Positions 50,556-59,546 are shown, counted from the stretch's first letter. The stretch: 64,000 bases of DNA from an uncultured Gammaproteobacteria bacterium (GCA_937921935.1 CAKZWQ010000025.1:1-64000), one strand, 5' to 3'. A program made the numbers and translations. The notes: generated from the letters alone by a model not told the origin.

Positions 50556-51188
50556 CTAGTTGCCCTGACGCCGCTGCCCGCCATCACCACCCCCGCCGTT
50601 CGGCCGCCGCTGCTGCCTTTGCTTCTGCATCTGCTGTCGTTGTTCAGGCGTTGAATTCCTCAGTCGCTCGCGTTGCTCGGGCGTCATATTGCGCAAGCGT
50701 TCGCGTTGCTGGGGCGTCATGTTTCTCAGTCGCTCGCGCTGCTGGGGCGTGGCGTTGCGCAGGCGTTCGCGCTGTTCCGGTTCGAGGTTCTGCCAGCGTC
50801 GGCGCAGTTGCTGACGCTGTTCCAGCGGGAGGTCACGGAACTGTTTGAAGTTGCGCCGCACGCGTTCCTGCTGCTCCGGGGGCAGGCTTTTGTATTGCTG
50901 AAATCGTTGCCGCAACTGCTGACGCTGACCGGTATCCAGATCCTGCCAACGCTGGAAACGTCCCCGCGCCTGGTTCCGCTGCACATCGTCCATGTCGAGC
51001 CAGCGCTGGGCCCCGTCAGCCAGCCGCTGTTGCTGCTGCGGTTCCAGCGTTGACCAGCGGTCACGCGCGCCGGACAGCGCCTGCTGCTGCTGCGAACTCA
51101 ACGAGTCCCAGTCGACCGCAGCCTGTGCCCAGGCCTGGCTGAGCAGCAAGCTCAACACGCCGGTGATTAGCAGCCTATTCCAGTTCAT
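50556..51188 (-). CDS. DUF3106-type exported Gln/Arg-rich repeat protein
   Basis: Starting at 51188 (MNWNRLLI) places a signal peptide (LLITGVLSLLLSQAWAQA) at the N-terminus. The 210-residue protein is extremely rich in Gln and Arg. It has helical LxPxQRxxLR-type repeats, including a near-exact 11-residue unit (RERLRNMTPQQ) four times. That is the DUF3106 pattern, usually linked to ECF sigma operons. It overlaps the small upstream gene by 14 bp and is the last gene of the operon. It is presumably a periplasmic, basic, fibrous protein; the function is unknown. Confidence 0.88.
   Translation of the reverse strand: MNWNRLLITGVLSLLLSQAWAQAAVDWDSLSSQQQQALSGARDRWSTLEPQQQQRLADGAQRWLDMDDVQRNQARGRFQRWQDLDTGQRQQLRQRFQQYKSLPPEQQERVRRNFKQFRDLPLEQRQQLRRRWQNLEPEQRERLRNATPQQRERLRNMTPQQRERLRNMTPEQRERLRNSTPEQRQQMQKQRQQRRPNGGGGDGGQRRQGN
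50638..50785 (-). repeat. 33-bp tandem repeats inside the DUF3106-type gene
   Basis: Four to five consecutive 33-bp units encode RERLRN(A/M/S)TP(Q/E)Q. The units differ by a few bases and stay in frame, so repeat number could change by slippage without breaking the protein. Boundaries are approximate. Confidence 0.75.
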
Positions 51189-51381
51189 CGTCTTTGCTCT
51201 CGGTACTGGCCTGCGGCTCGATCGCTTCGTCGGGCATGTTCTCGAAAAAGGGCTCCCAATCGTCATCAGCTTCCAGCCCGCCGAGGAACTCCAGAAACTC
51301 CATGTCGGGTGCCAGTTCCTCGGCAGCGGCCGTGCCCAGGCCGACGACGAGCAGCAGCCAGAGCAGGCGATGCGCTTTCAT
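51175..51381 (-). CDS. Small exported acidic protein of the ECF operon
   Basis: This 68-residue protein has a signal peptide (LLWLLLVVGLGTAAAEE). The short acidic mature part contains MEFLEFLGGLEADDDWEPFF. Its ATG overlaps the stop of the upstream gene by one base (TGATG), and its 3' end overlaps the DUF3106 gene by 14 bp. The EFLEFLGG phrase occurs in small proteins of similar sigma/DUF3106 operons. The acidic protein may pair with the strongly basic DUF3106 product, which is an inference from charge. Confidence 0.78.
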   Translation of the reverse strand: MKAHRLLWLLLVVGLGTAAAEELAPDMEFLEFLGGLEADDDWEPFFENMPDEAIEPQASTESKDDELE

Positions 51382-51773
51382 CAGCCGGCACTGCCGCCGT
51401 CCAGTTCTGCCGTGGCCAGCCAGGTGTAGAACTCAAGATCCTCCAGCATGTCCAGGCTTTCCTCAGCCATGAGTAATTCCAGGTCGGCGCTCTCAATACC
51501 TGCCGGCACCAGCGGTTGCGGCGCCTGGCTTGCCGGTTGCCAAAGGGACACGGCAATGATCGCAACGGCAGCTGTAGCCAGACCGGCCAGGGCCGGCGCA
51601 CCCAGCCACGCTCGGCGGGGCCGGATTTCCTGCAGGGCTGCCTGGCGCGCCTGGTTCAGGCGCGAGCGTGTGTGCCCGTCCAGCTGGTCGGCACTGTCAC
51701 GCAAGCGCTGGCCCAGGCGCGCCGCGAAGGCTTCCTGTGCGGGCGTTGTCGTCTTGCCGTCGGGCTCGTTCAT
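51381..51773 (-). CDS. Single-pass membrane protein, probable anti-sigma-type partner
   Basis: Starting at 51773 (MNEPDGKTT) gives 130 residues. The N-terminal cytoplasmic segment (~1-70) is helical and basic. One transmembrane helix follows (LAGLATAAVAIIAVSLW), then a periplasmic acidic tail (ADLELLMAEESLDMLEDLEF). This layout and its overlap with the ECF sigma gene (stop/start within 4 bp) suggest an anti-sigma factor or DUF3619-type partner. The zinc-type HxxxCxxC motif of ZAS anti-sigmas is absent, so the assignment rests on context. Confidence 0.75.
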   Translation of the reverse strand: MNEPDGKTTTPAQEAFAARLGQRLRDSADQLDGHTRSRLNQARQAALQEIRPRRAWLGAPALAGLATAAVAIIAVSLWQPASQAPQPLVPAGIESADLELLMAEESLDMLEDLEFYTWLATAELDGGSAG

Positions 51774-52294
51774 TCCCAGTGTTCTCCGAGTACTTCGCGC
51801 AGTCTGTGCACGGCGCGTGAGTAGTGTGTTTTCACGCTGCCCTGGGAGCAACCCATGGCCGCAGCGGTGTCCGCCACGTTCAGCCCTTCCAGGGCCCGCA
51901 GCAAAAATGCCTCGCGCTGGCGGGCGGGCAAAGCCTGTACCGCAGTCTCCAGACTTTGCATCGCATCACCGGCAGCCAGTTGCCGATCGGGCCGATCACT
52001 CTCGCGACCTTCGGCCAGTTCGCCGGGCTGGGGCACCGGGTCATCCTGCTCGCCCGGGCGCCACCACGAAAAGATCCGGTTGCGTACCGTGCTGCGTCGC
52101 CGGTAGTCCGTGATCCGGTTATTCAGGATCCGGTAAAACAGCGGCGTCCATTCTGTTTCCGGCCGCTGAGCATAGGACCGCGCCAGACGAATCATGGCGT
52201 CCTGCACGATATCCAGAGCTTCGTCCTTATCGCGCACGGCCACCTGGGCAATACGCAACGCGCGAAGTTCCACACCGGCCAGAAAACGATCCAT
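51770..52294 (-). CDS. ECF-type RNA polymerase sigma factor
   Basis: The 174-residue form starting at 52294 (MDRFLAGVEL) covers sigma region 2 (ALRIAQVAVRDKDEALDIVQ and DAMIRLARSY) and region 4 (LPARQREAFLLRALEGLNVA and AMGCSQGSVKTHYSRAVHRL). Longer starts at 52378 or 52480 are possible; none has a decisive Shine-Dalgarno. It directs polymerase to a stress-type regulon. The next three genes overlap in the same direction and are probably controlled by it. Confidence 0.92.
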   Translation of the reverse strand: MDRFLAGVELRALRIAQVAVRDKDEALDIVQDAMIRLARSYAQRPETEWTPLFYRILNNRITDYRRRSTVRNRIFSWWRPGEQDDPVPQPGELAEGRESDRPDRQLAAGDAMQSLETAVQALPARQREAFLLRALEGLNVADTAAAMGCSQGSVKTHYSRAVHRLREVLGEHWE

Positions 52295-52501
52295 GGCTTG
52301 GCGCTGGTCCAGGTGCAACTCCTCCCCATCGGCCTGAAAACAAACGCCTTGCGGCTCTATCGCGTCAACGCGGTGCATAGCATACCGTGGCTCCTGACCC
52401 ACGCCGTGCAGCTGGCCATGGCCACCTTGCTCCGGCTTTCGGGCAATATAACGAGCCTCGACCGAATCCGTTGACGGCAAAGCACCCTGATCCGGAACGG
52501 G

Positions 52502-52706
52502 TTATTCACAACAGACCTTTCGCTGGCGGGACCTTAGGGGAACTTCAGGTTTATTGTTAAAAGAAGAAGCCCTAAGTGATTGAAAATAATATTAAAAGCG
52601 CCTTCGGGCAAAAAGTCACCAAAGTGTCACTTTTGGCTTTGTTATGCGGCATTCGGGGCCATTGCCCCACGCTATCCACAGAGATATCCACAGGAATTGT
52701 GGACAA
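52502..52706. promoter_or_regulatory. Four DnaA-box-like sequences upstream of priA
   Basis: TTATTCACA (52502-52510, perfect TTWTNCACA), CTATCCACA (52672-52680), ATATCCACA (52684-52692) and, on the minus strand, TTGTCCACA (52698-52706). The last three lie 12-14 bp apart, close to one helical turn. An AT-rich stretch (TGAAAATAATATTAAAAG near 52581) lies between. It may be a DnaA-controlled promoter of priA; a replication origin is less likely given the neighbours. Confidence 0.45.
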
Positions 52707-52742
52707 CTTTCGCACGGACCGGCTGACGGCGAAAACGGGCCC

Positions 52743-54944
52743 GTGAACAGCGAGTCGATCCTGCGGGTGGCCCTGTCCACACCCTTGAAACGCCTGTTTG
52801 ATTACTTGCCGCCGGCAGCCGGCAAAGGACCGGTGGGGCGGCCGGGCGCGCGCGTGCGGGTGCCCTTTGGACGCAGCACCCGCATCGGTGTGATCGCCGC
52901 CGTCACCGCGCACAGTGAGCTACCAACGGAAAAACTGCGCCGGGTCTCTGAAGTCCTGGATGCACAACCCGTGCTGAATGAGGAAATGCTGTCATTGTTG
53001 CAGTGGGCTGCCGACTACTACCAGCATCCCCTGGGTGACGTCGTTGCCACTGCCTTGCCCAACGCCCTGCGCCAGGGCAAGGAACCGGCCACTGCCAGCT
53101 TGCGCTGGGTCTGCACACCCGAAGGCAAAGCCGCCGACCTCGATGCCATCAGCAAGCGCGCCCCGGTGCAGGCGCGCATTCTGGCCGCGGCCCGGCAACA
53201 CCCCGAGGGCATCGGCCCCGCCGACATTGATCCGCCGGCACGTAGCTGGCGTTCGGCCGTGCAGGCACTGGCCGACAAAGGCCTGCTGTTATCCAGGGAA
53301 GGTGACTTGCTCGCCCCATCATCCACGCCGGCGACGGACGGCCCCGCCCTGACAACAGCGCAAGTCGAAGCTGTCGCGGCCATCAATGCCGCCGAGGGCT
53401 TTGCGCCGTTTCTCCTTGAAGGGGTCACAGGCAGCGGCAAGACGGAGGTTTACCTGGAGTGCATCGCCGCGCAACTGCAGGCCGGGCGGCAAAGCCTGGT
53501 ACTGGTGCCGGAGATTGGCCTGACACCCCAACTGGTGCAGCGGTTCCGCCAGCGCCTGGGCGTGCCGGTGGCCTTGCTGCACTCGGGCCTGGCTGACGGC
53601 GAACGATTGCGGGCCTGGACGGCGGCAGCCCGCGGTGAAGCGGCAGTGATTATCGGCACCCGCTCCGCGATCTTCACGCCCTTGGAAAGGCCTGGTTTGC
53701 TGATCGTCGACGAAGAACACGACACCTCTTTAAAGCAGCAGGACGGCTTTCGCTATTCGGCCCGGGATCTGCTGGTGCGCCGCGCGCAGAAACTGAATGT
53801 GCCCGTGATCCTGGGCTCGGCCACCCCGGCCCTGGAAAGCATTGAGAATGCGCGGGCCGGCCGCTATCAGCGACTGCTGTTACCCAAGCGCCCGGGCGCG
53901 GCAAAAGCACCGGCGGTGCGGCTGGTGGATTTGCGGCGCCATGCCGCCCGGGACGGGCTGAGCGAACCTCTGCTGGGCGCCATCGGCCAACACCTGGCAG
54001 ACGACGGCCAGGTCCTGCTCTATCTGAATCGCCGTGGTTACGCCCCGACCCTGATGTGCTCCAACTGCGGCTTTGTGGCCGAGTGCCCGCGTTGTGATGC
54101 GCGCATGGTGGTGCATCGCCAGCGCCACCGGCTGGCCTGTCATCACTGCGGTTCGGAACGACCGGCACCGGATCATTGCCCGGACTGCAGTCACGCCCTG
54201 CATCCGGTGGGTCAGGGTACGGAACGACTGGAAGCTGCCCTTTCAGAGCGCTTTCCCGATCACAGCCTGCTGCGCATCGACCGGGACACCACTCGCCGGC
54301 GCGGTGAACTGGAAGCCCAGCTGGAGCGCTTTCGCGCCGGCGAAGTGCGCATCCTGCTGGGCACGCAGATGCTGGCCAAGGGTCACGATTTTCCGGACCT
54401 GACCCTGGTCGGGGTGGTGGATGCTGACCAGGGATTGTTCGGCACCGATTTTCGCGCCGGCGAACGGCTGGCCCAGTCCATCGTGCAGGTGGCCGGGCGG
54501 GCCGGACGCGCTGACCGACCGGGCGAGGTGCTGATCCAGACCGCCTGGCCGGAGCACCCCCTGTTAACCCTGCTGGTTGAAGCAGGCTATGGCGCCTTTG
54601 CCGAGCAGGCCCTGACAGAACGTCGTGATGCGGCCTGGCCGCCCTATGCCTTTCTGGCTGTGCTGCGTGCCGAAGCACCCGAGCGCGGAGCCGCCTTTGA
54701 GTTTCTGGAAGCTGCGCGCGAGATGGCCCGGGATCTGGACAGCACAGGCGTGCGCTTCCTCGGCCCGGCGCCGGCCCCGATGGAACGCCGGCAGGGTCGC
54801 TTTCGCGCGCAGTTGTTGCTGCATGCGGACCAACGCGGTGCCTTGCAACGTTTTCTCGGCCCCTGGCGCCTCGCGCTGGAATCGCTGCCGGCCGGTCGGC
54901 GGGCCCGCTGGTCGCTGGATGTGGATCCGGCGGAACTCTTCTAA
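52743..54944 (+). CDS. priA: Primosomal protein N' (replication restart helicase)
   Basis: GTG 52743 gives 733 residues, the normal PriA length. The N-terminal 3'-binding domain begins SILRVALSTPLKRLFDYLPP. The helicase part has Walker A in EGVTGSGKTEVYLE near 227 and DEEHDTSLKQQDGFRYSARD near 322. Eight cysteines of the two zinc sites lie near 438-487 (CSNCGFVAECPRCD, CHHCGSE, HCPDCSH). TQMLAKGHDFPDLTLVGVVD and QVAGRAGRADRPG complete the C-terminal helicase motifs. It reloads DnaB at stalled forks. argS follows in the same direction. Confidence 0.97.
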   Translation: MNSESILRVALSTPLKRLFDYLPPAAGKGPVGRPGARVRVPFGRSTRIGVIAAVTAHSELPTEKLRRVSEVLDAQPVLNEEMLSLLQWAADYYQHPLGDVVATALPNALRQGKEPATASLRWVCTPEGKAADLDAISKRAPVQARILAAARQHPEGIGPADIDPPARSWRSAVQALADKGLLLSREGDLLAPSSTPATDGPALTTAQVEAVAAINAAEGFAPFLLEGVTGSGKTEVYLECIAAQLQAGRQSLVLVPEIGLTPQLVQRFRQRLGVPVALLHSGLADGERLRAWTAAARGEAAVIIGTRSAIFTPLERPGLLIVDEEHDTSLKQQDGFRYSARDLLVRRAQKLNVPVILGSATPALESIENARAGRYQRLLLPKRPGAAKAPAVRLVDLRRHAARDGLSEPLLGAIGQHLADDGQVLLYLNRRGYAPTLMCSNCGFVAECPRCDARMVVHRQRHRLACHHCGSERPAPDHCPDCSHALHPVGQGTERLEAALSERFPDHSLLRIDRDTTRRRGELEAQLERFRAGEVRILLGTQMLAKGHDFPDLTLVGVVDADQGLFGTDFRAGERLAQSIVQVAGRAGRADRPGEVLIQTAWPEHPLLTLLVEAGYGAFAEQALTERRDAAWPPYAFLAVLRAEAPERGAAFEFLEAAREMARDLDSTGVRFLGPAPAPMERRQGRFRAQLLLHADQRGALQRFLGPWRLALESLPAGRRARWSLDVDPAELF

Positions 54945-54999
54945 TACAAGTCTGCCGGGCGCTGCCTGTTAGAATTCGCGCTTTTGCCGGCGCGCGGCC

Positions 55000-56748
55000 T
55001 TGAAACATCAGATCGAAACCCTGCTGGCCACTGCCGTGGCCGAACTACCCGGACTGGAAGGCCCCGCGCCCACGCCAGTGATCGAGCGCGCGCGCGATGC
55101 ACAGCACGGTGATTACGCCAGCAATATCGCCATGCAGCTGGCCAAACCCCTGCGCCGCAAGCCGCGGGAAATCGCTGAAGATCTGATCACCCGGATACCT
55201 GACTCGCCCGTGCTGGCCGGGGTAGAAATCGCCGGTCCCGGCTTTATCAACTTTCGCCTCTCTCCGGACGCCTTTCACCAGGAACTGGTGCGAGTCATTG
55301 ACGACGGCCAGGCCTACGGGTGTAGCGACCTGGGCCAGGGCGAACGCGTGCTGGTGGAATTTGTGTCAGCCAACCCCACCGGGCCGCTGCACGTGGGCCA
55401 CGGACGGCACGCCGCTTACGGTGCCTGCGTGGCCAACCTGCTGGCGGCCACCGGTCATGAGGTACAGCGCGAGTACTACGTCAACGATGCCGGCCGGCAA
55501 ATGGACATCCTGGCCCTGAGCCTGTGGCTGCGAATGCAGGATTTACGCGGCACCGGGCTGGCTTTCCCCAGCGGCGGTTATCGCGGTGACTACCTGGTCG
55601 AGATTGCCCGGGGAGCCGTCGGCGATGCGCACACCCGCGGTTTGCTGCCCATGCCGTCGGACTGGGGTGCAGGCGCCCCGCCGGACGCGCCCGACGGCGA
55701 TGCCGACGCGCACCTGGACGCACTGATCGAAAACCTGCGCGAACGCCTCGGCATCGAAGGCTTTCGCGAGGTCCTGGGCATCGGCCTGCAATCCATCCTG
55801 GATGACATTCGCCAGGATCTGGGTGAGTTCGGCGTGGCCTATGACAACTTTTTCTCCGAGCGCAGCCTGGTGGAAAGCGGCGCGGTGGCCGAAGCCCTGG
55901 AGCGGGTCAAGGCCTCGGGCCACACTTATATAGAGGGCGGTGCCACCTGGTTCCGGGCCACGGATTTCGGCGACGAGAAAGATCGTGTGGTAGTGCGTGA
56001 TAACGGCAGCACCACCTACTTCGCCTCCGACATCGCCTATCACCTGCAAAAGCGCGGCCGTGGTTACGCCCGGCTGGTCGATATCCTGGGCGCTGATCAC
56101 CACGGTTATATCGCCCGGGTCCGGGCCGGCCTGGCTGCCACGGGCGAGCCGCCGGAGTGCCTGGAAGTCGACCTGGTGCAGTTCGTGGTGCTGTACCGGG
56201 GCAAAGACAAGGTGCAGATGTCCACGCGCTCCGGCCAGTTCATTACCTTGCGGGAGCTGCGCGAAGAAGTGGGTGACGATGCCGCGCGGCTGTTTTTTGT
56301 GTCGCGCTCCAACGAACAACACCTGGATTTTGACCTGGAGCTGGCCAAGTCGCGGACCAATGAAAACCCCGTGTACTACATCCAGTATGCCCACGCCCGC
56401 ATCTGCAGCGTGATGAGTGCGGCAGATAACCAGGGCATCCAGTGGAATGAGGCGCGGGGCAAACAGTCCCTTTCCCGGCTCACGGAAAGCCATGAGCTGA
56501 AACTGATGCAGGCCCTGGTGCGTTATCCGGAAATGGTCGAACTGGCCGCCCGGCAACGCGCGCCCCAACACATCGTGCATTACCTGCGTGACCTGGCCAA
56601 CGATCTGCACGCCTACTACAACGCCCATCGTTTCATTGTCGAGGACGAAGCCCTGCGCGATGCTCGCCTGTGCCTGATCCTGGCCACTCGCCAGGTGCTG
56701 CGTAACGGGCTGGGTCTGCTGGGCGTCTCGGCCCCGGCAAGCATGTAG
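55000..56748 (+). CDS. argS: Arginyl-tRNA synthetase
   Basis: This 582-residue protein starts at TTG 55000, as no ATG or GTG is placed before the conserved N-terminal Add-1 domain (DAQHGDYASNIAMQLAKPL). The class I signature is present as PTGPLHVGHGRHAAYG (HIGH-type), and DKVQMSTRSGQF replaces the usual KMSKS. The C-terminal anticodon-binding region includes NPVYYIQYAHARICS and ENPVYY-type contacts. It charges tRNA-Arg. The SPOR protein gene follows 14 bp downstream. Confidence 0.97.
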   Translation: MKHQIETLLATAVAELPGLEGPAPTPVIERARDAQHGDYASNIAMQLAKPLRRKPREIAEDLITRIPDSPVLAGVEIAGPGFINFRLSPDAFHQELVRVIDDGQAYGCSDLGQGERVLVEFVSANPTGPLHVGHGRHAAYGACVANLLAATGHEVQREYYVNDAGRQMDILALSLWLRMQDLRGTGLAFPSGGYRGDYLVEIARGAVGDAHTRGLLPMPSDWGAGAPPDAPDGDADAHLDALIENLRERLGIEGFREVLGIGLQSILDDIRQDLGEFGVAYDNFFSERSLVESGAVAEALERVKASGHTYIEGGATWFRATDFGDEKDRVVVRDNGSTTYFASDIAYHLQKRGRGYARLVDILGADHHGYIARVRAGLAATGEPPECLEVDLVQFVVLYRGKDKVQMSTRSGQFITLRELREEVGDDAARLFFVSRSNEQHLDFDLELAKSRTNENPVYYIQYAHARICSVMSAADNQGIQWNEARGKQSLSRLTESHELKLMQALVRYPEMVELAARQRAPQHIVHYLRDLANDLHAYYNAHRFIVEDEALRDARLCLILATRQVLRNGLGLLGVSAPASM

Positions 56749-56762
56749 GCCGGGCAGGCACC

Positions 56763-57332
56763 ATGGCCCGCCGTAAAACCAGCAAGCGCAAGACGACTCG
56801 CCGCAAGAAATCCGAGCCCCTGGCCGGCTGGATCTGGATGCTGTTCGGGCTGACGGTGGGCCTGGCGGTGGCGGCTGCCATCTACATCAACGACCGACAG
56901 CCTCATTCAGCCACGGGCAAACCCGTGGTTGAAGAAACGCCGGTGACCAAGCCGGCGAAGCAACCCAAAGCGGCGCCGGCCGAAGACGATGGCCCGCGTT
57001 TCGACTTCTACGAAATGCTGCCCAAGTTCGAGCTGGTGATTCCCGAGCAAGACCTGGAAGCGCGTCCCGATGTGACGGCGGCCGACGTGGAGGCGCCCGG
57101 TGCCTACGTGCTGCAGGCCGGTTCCTTTTCTACTTTTGAGGATGCCGATCGCATGAAGGCCCGCCTGGCGCTGCTGGGCGTGGTGTCACGAATCCAGAAA
57201 GTCAGCGTAGATGAGCGTACCTTTCACCGGGTACGCATTGGTCCGGTGGAAGACCTGAATACATTGAACGGTCTGCGGGATCAGTTGCGCGAGGCCCGCG
57301 TAGAAGTGATGGTGATCCGGGTTGCTGAATAG
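56763..57332 (+). CDS. SPOR-domain membrane protein (FtsN-like)
   Basis: This 189-residue protein has a very basic N-terminus (ARRKTSKRKTTRRKK), one transmembrane helix (~20-41, LAGWIWMLFGLTVGLAVAAA), a Pro/Lys linker, and a C-terminal SPOR domain from ~112 (YVLQAGSFSTFEDADRMKAR and RVRIGPVEDLNTLNGL). This layout is that of FtsN-like proteins that bind denuded peptidoglycan at the septum. In many gammaproteobacteria the gene lies between argS and hslVU. Here hslVU is absent and a CapA-like gene follows with an 11-bp overlap. Confidence 0.9.
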   Translation: MARRKTSKRKTTRRKKSEPLAGWIWMLFGLTVGLAVAAAIYINDRQPHSATGKPVVEETPVTKPAKQPKAAPAEDDGPRFDFYEMLPKFELVIPEQDLEARPDVTAADVEAPGAYVLQAGSFSTFEDADRMKARLALLGVVSRIQKVSVDERTFHRVRIGPVEDLNTLNGLRDQLREARVEVMVIRVAE

Positions 57333-58494
57333 ACGTTTAATTACCGCCCTGATATTGGCCGCCGTGCTCGGCGGCTGCGCCACCCAGGCGCCTGCACCCA
57401 CACCGCCGCCTCCGGCCCGCCCGGCAGCTCCCGCCGCGCCACCGGCCCCCGACATCCTCGACCTCACAGAGCAGCGCACCAAAACCCTGTCCTGCCGGCG
57501 ACTGGATGTGGCGGCCGTGGGCGACATCATGCTGGGCAGCGATTTTCCCAAGCCGCGCCTGCCGGCCGATGACGGCCGGGAACAATTGAGTGCCGCCGAA
57601 CCCGTGCTACAGGCCGCCGATATTGCCTTCGGCAACCTCGAGGGCGTGCTGGCAATCGGCGGTGAGCCGGCCAAGAAATGTCGTAACCCGTCCGCCTGTT
57701 ACTTGTTTCGTTCACCGCCACGCTTCGCCGCCACGCTTGCTGAAGCAGGCTTCAGCGTAATGAGCCTGGCCAACAATCATGCGCGTGACTTTGGGGAAGA
57801 AGGCCGCGACTCCACCATGGCTGCCCTGGATGCCGTCGGCATTCTGCACTCTGGCCGCGAAGGCAGCCTGGCCAGCTGGGATATCGGTGACACACGCATC
57901 GCGATGATCGCCTTTGCACCTTTCAAGGAGGCCTGGCCCATGCTCGACCCGGTCGGGGCCGCGGCTGCCGTGGCAGGCCTGGCCGCCGGGCATGACATCG
58001 TCATAGTGTCTTTCCACGGCGGCGGTGAAGGCGCTGATGCACAGCGTATTCCTTTTGCCGAAGAGTTCTACCGCGAAGAGAACCGCGGCAACGTGGTGGA
58101 GTTTGCGCGCAGCCTGGTGGACGCCGGCGCAGATCTGGTCATCGGTCATGGGCCCCACGTACCGCGTGCCATGGAACTTTACCGGGACCGTTTGATTGCC
58201 TATAGCCTGGGCAACTTTGCAACCTGGTGGGGTATCAGCATCGTTGATGCCAAAGGTTATGCCCCGATACTGCGCAGCCGCCTGGATGGTAACGGCCGCT
58301 TTGTCAGTGGCGACATCGTGTCCATGCGCCAGGAGCGACCAACGGGTCCGCGGCCGGATCCCGCGAATCGCGCCGGGCGGATGATGCAGGAACTGACCCG
58401 GCTGGACTTCCAGGGCGGCGGACTGAGCTTTGATGCAGCCGGAAAGTTTCAGCCGCAAAACTTCACGGGCGCTGATTGCGAGGCACAACCGTGA
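57322..58494 (+). CDS. CapA-like (PGA-synthesis type) metallophosphatase-fold lipoprotein
   Basis: TTG 57322 overlaps the preceding gene by 11 bp. The 390-residue protein has a lipobox (ILAAVLGGCATQ) and a Pro/Ala-rich linker. The CapA domain follows, with VAAVGDIMLGSDFP, AFGNLEGVLAIGG, SLANNHARDFGEEGRDST, VSFHGGGEGAD, VIGHGPHVPRAMELYRDRL and AYSLGNFATWW. Such proteins resemble the poly-gamma-glutamate capsule enzyme, although many have other roles. Its lipid anchor places it at the envelope. The gene overlaps the next by 4 bp (GTGA). Confidence 0.9.
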   Translation: MLNRRLITALILAAVLGGCATQAPAPTPPPPARPAAPAAPPAPDILDLTEQRTKTLSCRRLDVAAVGDIMLGSDFPKPRLPADDGREQLSAAEPVLQAADIAFGNLEGVLAIGGEPAKKCRNPSACYLFRSPPRFAATLAEAGFSVMSLANNHARDFGEEGRDSTMAALDAVGILHSGREGSLASWDIGDTRIAMIAFAPFKEAWPMLDPVGAAAAVAGLAAGHDIVIVSFHGGGEGADAQRIPFAEEFYREENRGNVVEFARSLVDAGADLVIGHGPHVPRAMELYRDRLIAYSLGNFATWWGISIVDAKGYAPILRSRLDGNGRFVSGDIVSMRQERPTGPRPDPANRAGRMMQELTRLDFQGGGLSFDAAGKFQPQNFTGADCEAQP

Positions 58495-59546
58495 CCCTGC
58501 TGATGGAAAGCTATCCGTCCCTGCATGAGGCGTTACCCTACCTGCAGCTTACCCAGCTGCCCACGCCCCTGGACAGTGCCGACCGACTGGCCGCCGAACT
58601 GGGTCTGCGGCGTCTGTGGATCAAGCGTGATGATTTGTGTGCCGAGCCCTATGGCGGCAACAAGGTCAGAAAACTTGAACACTTGCTGGCCGATGCACTG
58701 GGTCAAGGCTGCGATGCAAGCCTGACCTTTGGCGCTGCCGGTTCCAACCATGCCCTGGCGACCGCGATCTATTCCAGGCGTGCCGGGCTGGATTGTTATG
58801 CGGTGCTGACACCCCAGCCGCCCACACCCAGGGTGGCCAATACGCTGCGTTATCACGCCTGGCTCGGCACGCGTTTGCTCACGGCCGACGGCTTCCCCGA
58901 ATCCCTGGCTGCCCGCGATGCGGCGCTGGCCGCTCATCCCACCGGAGCGGACAAGGTCTATGAAGTCTGGTGGGGCGGATCTTCGTGGCTGGGAGCAACC
59001 GGCTTTGTGAATGCAGCCCTGGAACTGGGTCAGCAACTGGCCGGTGACCCGCCCGATTTTTTGTATGTGGCCGGCGGCACCATGGGCACCGCCGCGGGCC
59101 TGGCCCTGGGTTTGCGGCTGCTCAACTGGCCCACGCAGGTGGTCGCGGTGCGGGTGGTCCCCATTCCGACTCGCCTGCCCGACACTTTTGAACGCCTGTA
59201 CCGCGAAACCAATGCCGAACTGGCCGCGCGCGATGCCGGCTTCCCGACTTTCGATGATCCCTATGCAAACTTTGAGCTGCGGGATGAATTTCTGGGCACA
59301 GGCTACGCGGTGCCGGCCGAGGGGACGCAGGCGGCGGTCAATCTGGGCAAGAAGCTGGCCGGCATCGAGCTGGAAACCACCTATACGGGCAAAGCCATGG
59401 CCGGCCTGGTAGACGACGCGCGGACCGGACGCCTGAAGGACAAGACCGCGGTCTTCTGGCTGACCTATAACTCCCACCCCTACCCGTCAGCCGTGCAGGA
59501 TATGGGCGCGGCGGACCTGCCGGCCGAGTTCCAACGCTATTTCTGA
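58491..59546 (+). CDS. PLP-dependent D-cysteine desulfhydrase / ACC deaminase homologue
   Basis: GTG 58491 overlaps the CapA stop (GTGA); ATG 58503 is the alternative start. The 351-residue fold type II enzyme has the PLP lysine in EPYGGNKVRKLEHL (Lys 58), GAAGSNHALATAIYSRRAGL for substrate binding, and the phosphate-binding loop VAGGTMGTAAGLALGL. Relatives cleave D-cysteine to pyruvate, sulfide and ammonia or deaminate ACC; residues that separate the two cannot be judged with certainty. It is the last gene of the priA-argS cluster. Confidence 0.88.
   Translation: MTLLMESYPSLHEALPYLQLTQLPTPLDSADRLAAELGLRRLWIKRDDLCAEPYGGNKVRKLEHLLADALGQGCDASLTFGAAGSNHALATAIYSRRAGLDCYAVLTPQPPTPRVANTLRYHAWLGTRLLTADGFPESLAARDAALAAHPTGADKVYEVWWGGSSWLGATGFVNAALELGQQLAGDPPDFLYVAGGTMGTAAGLALGLRLLNWPTQVVAVRVVPIPTRLPDTFERLYRETNAELAARDAGFPTFDDPYANFELRDEFLGTGYAVPAEGTQAAVNLGKKLAGIELETTYTGKAMAGLVDDARTGRLKDKTAVFWLTYNSHPYPSAVQDMGAADLPAEFQRYF

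Noticed and set aside
52480-52743. Chromosomal replication origin
   Set aside because: DnaA-like boxes are present, but there is no dnaA, dnaN, rpmH or gidA neighbour and no 13-mer repeat array. A regulatory role is more likely.
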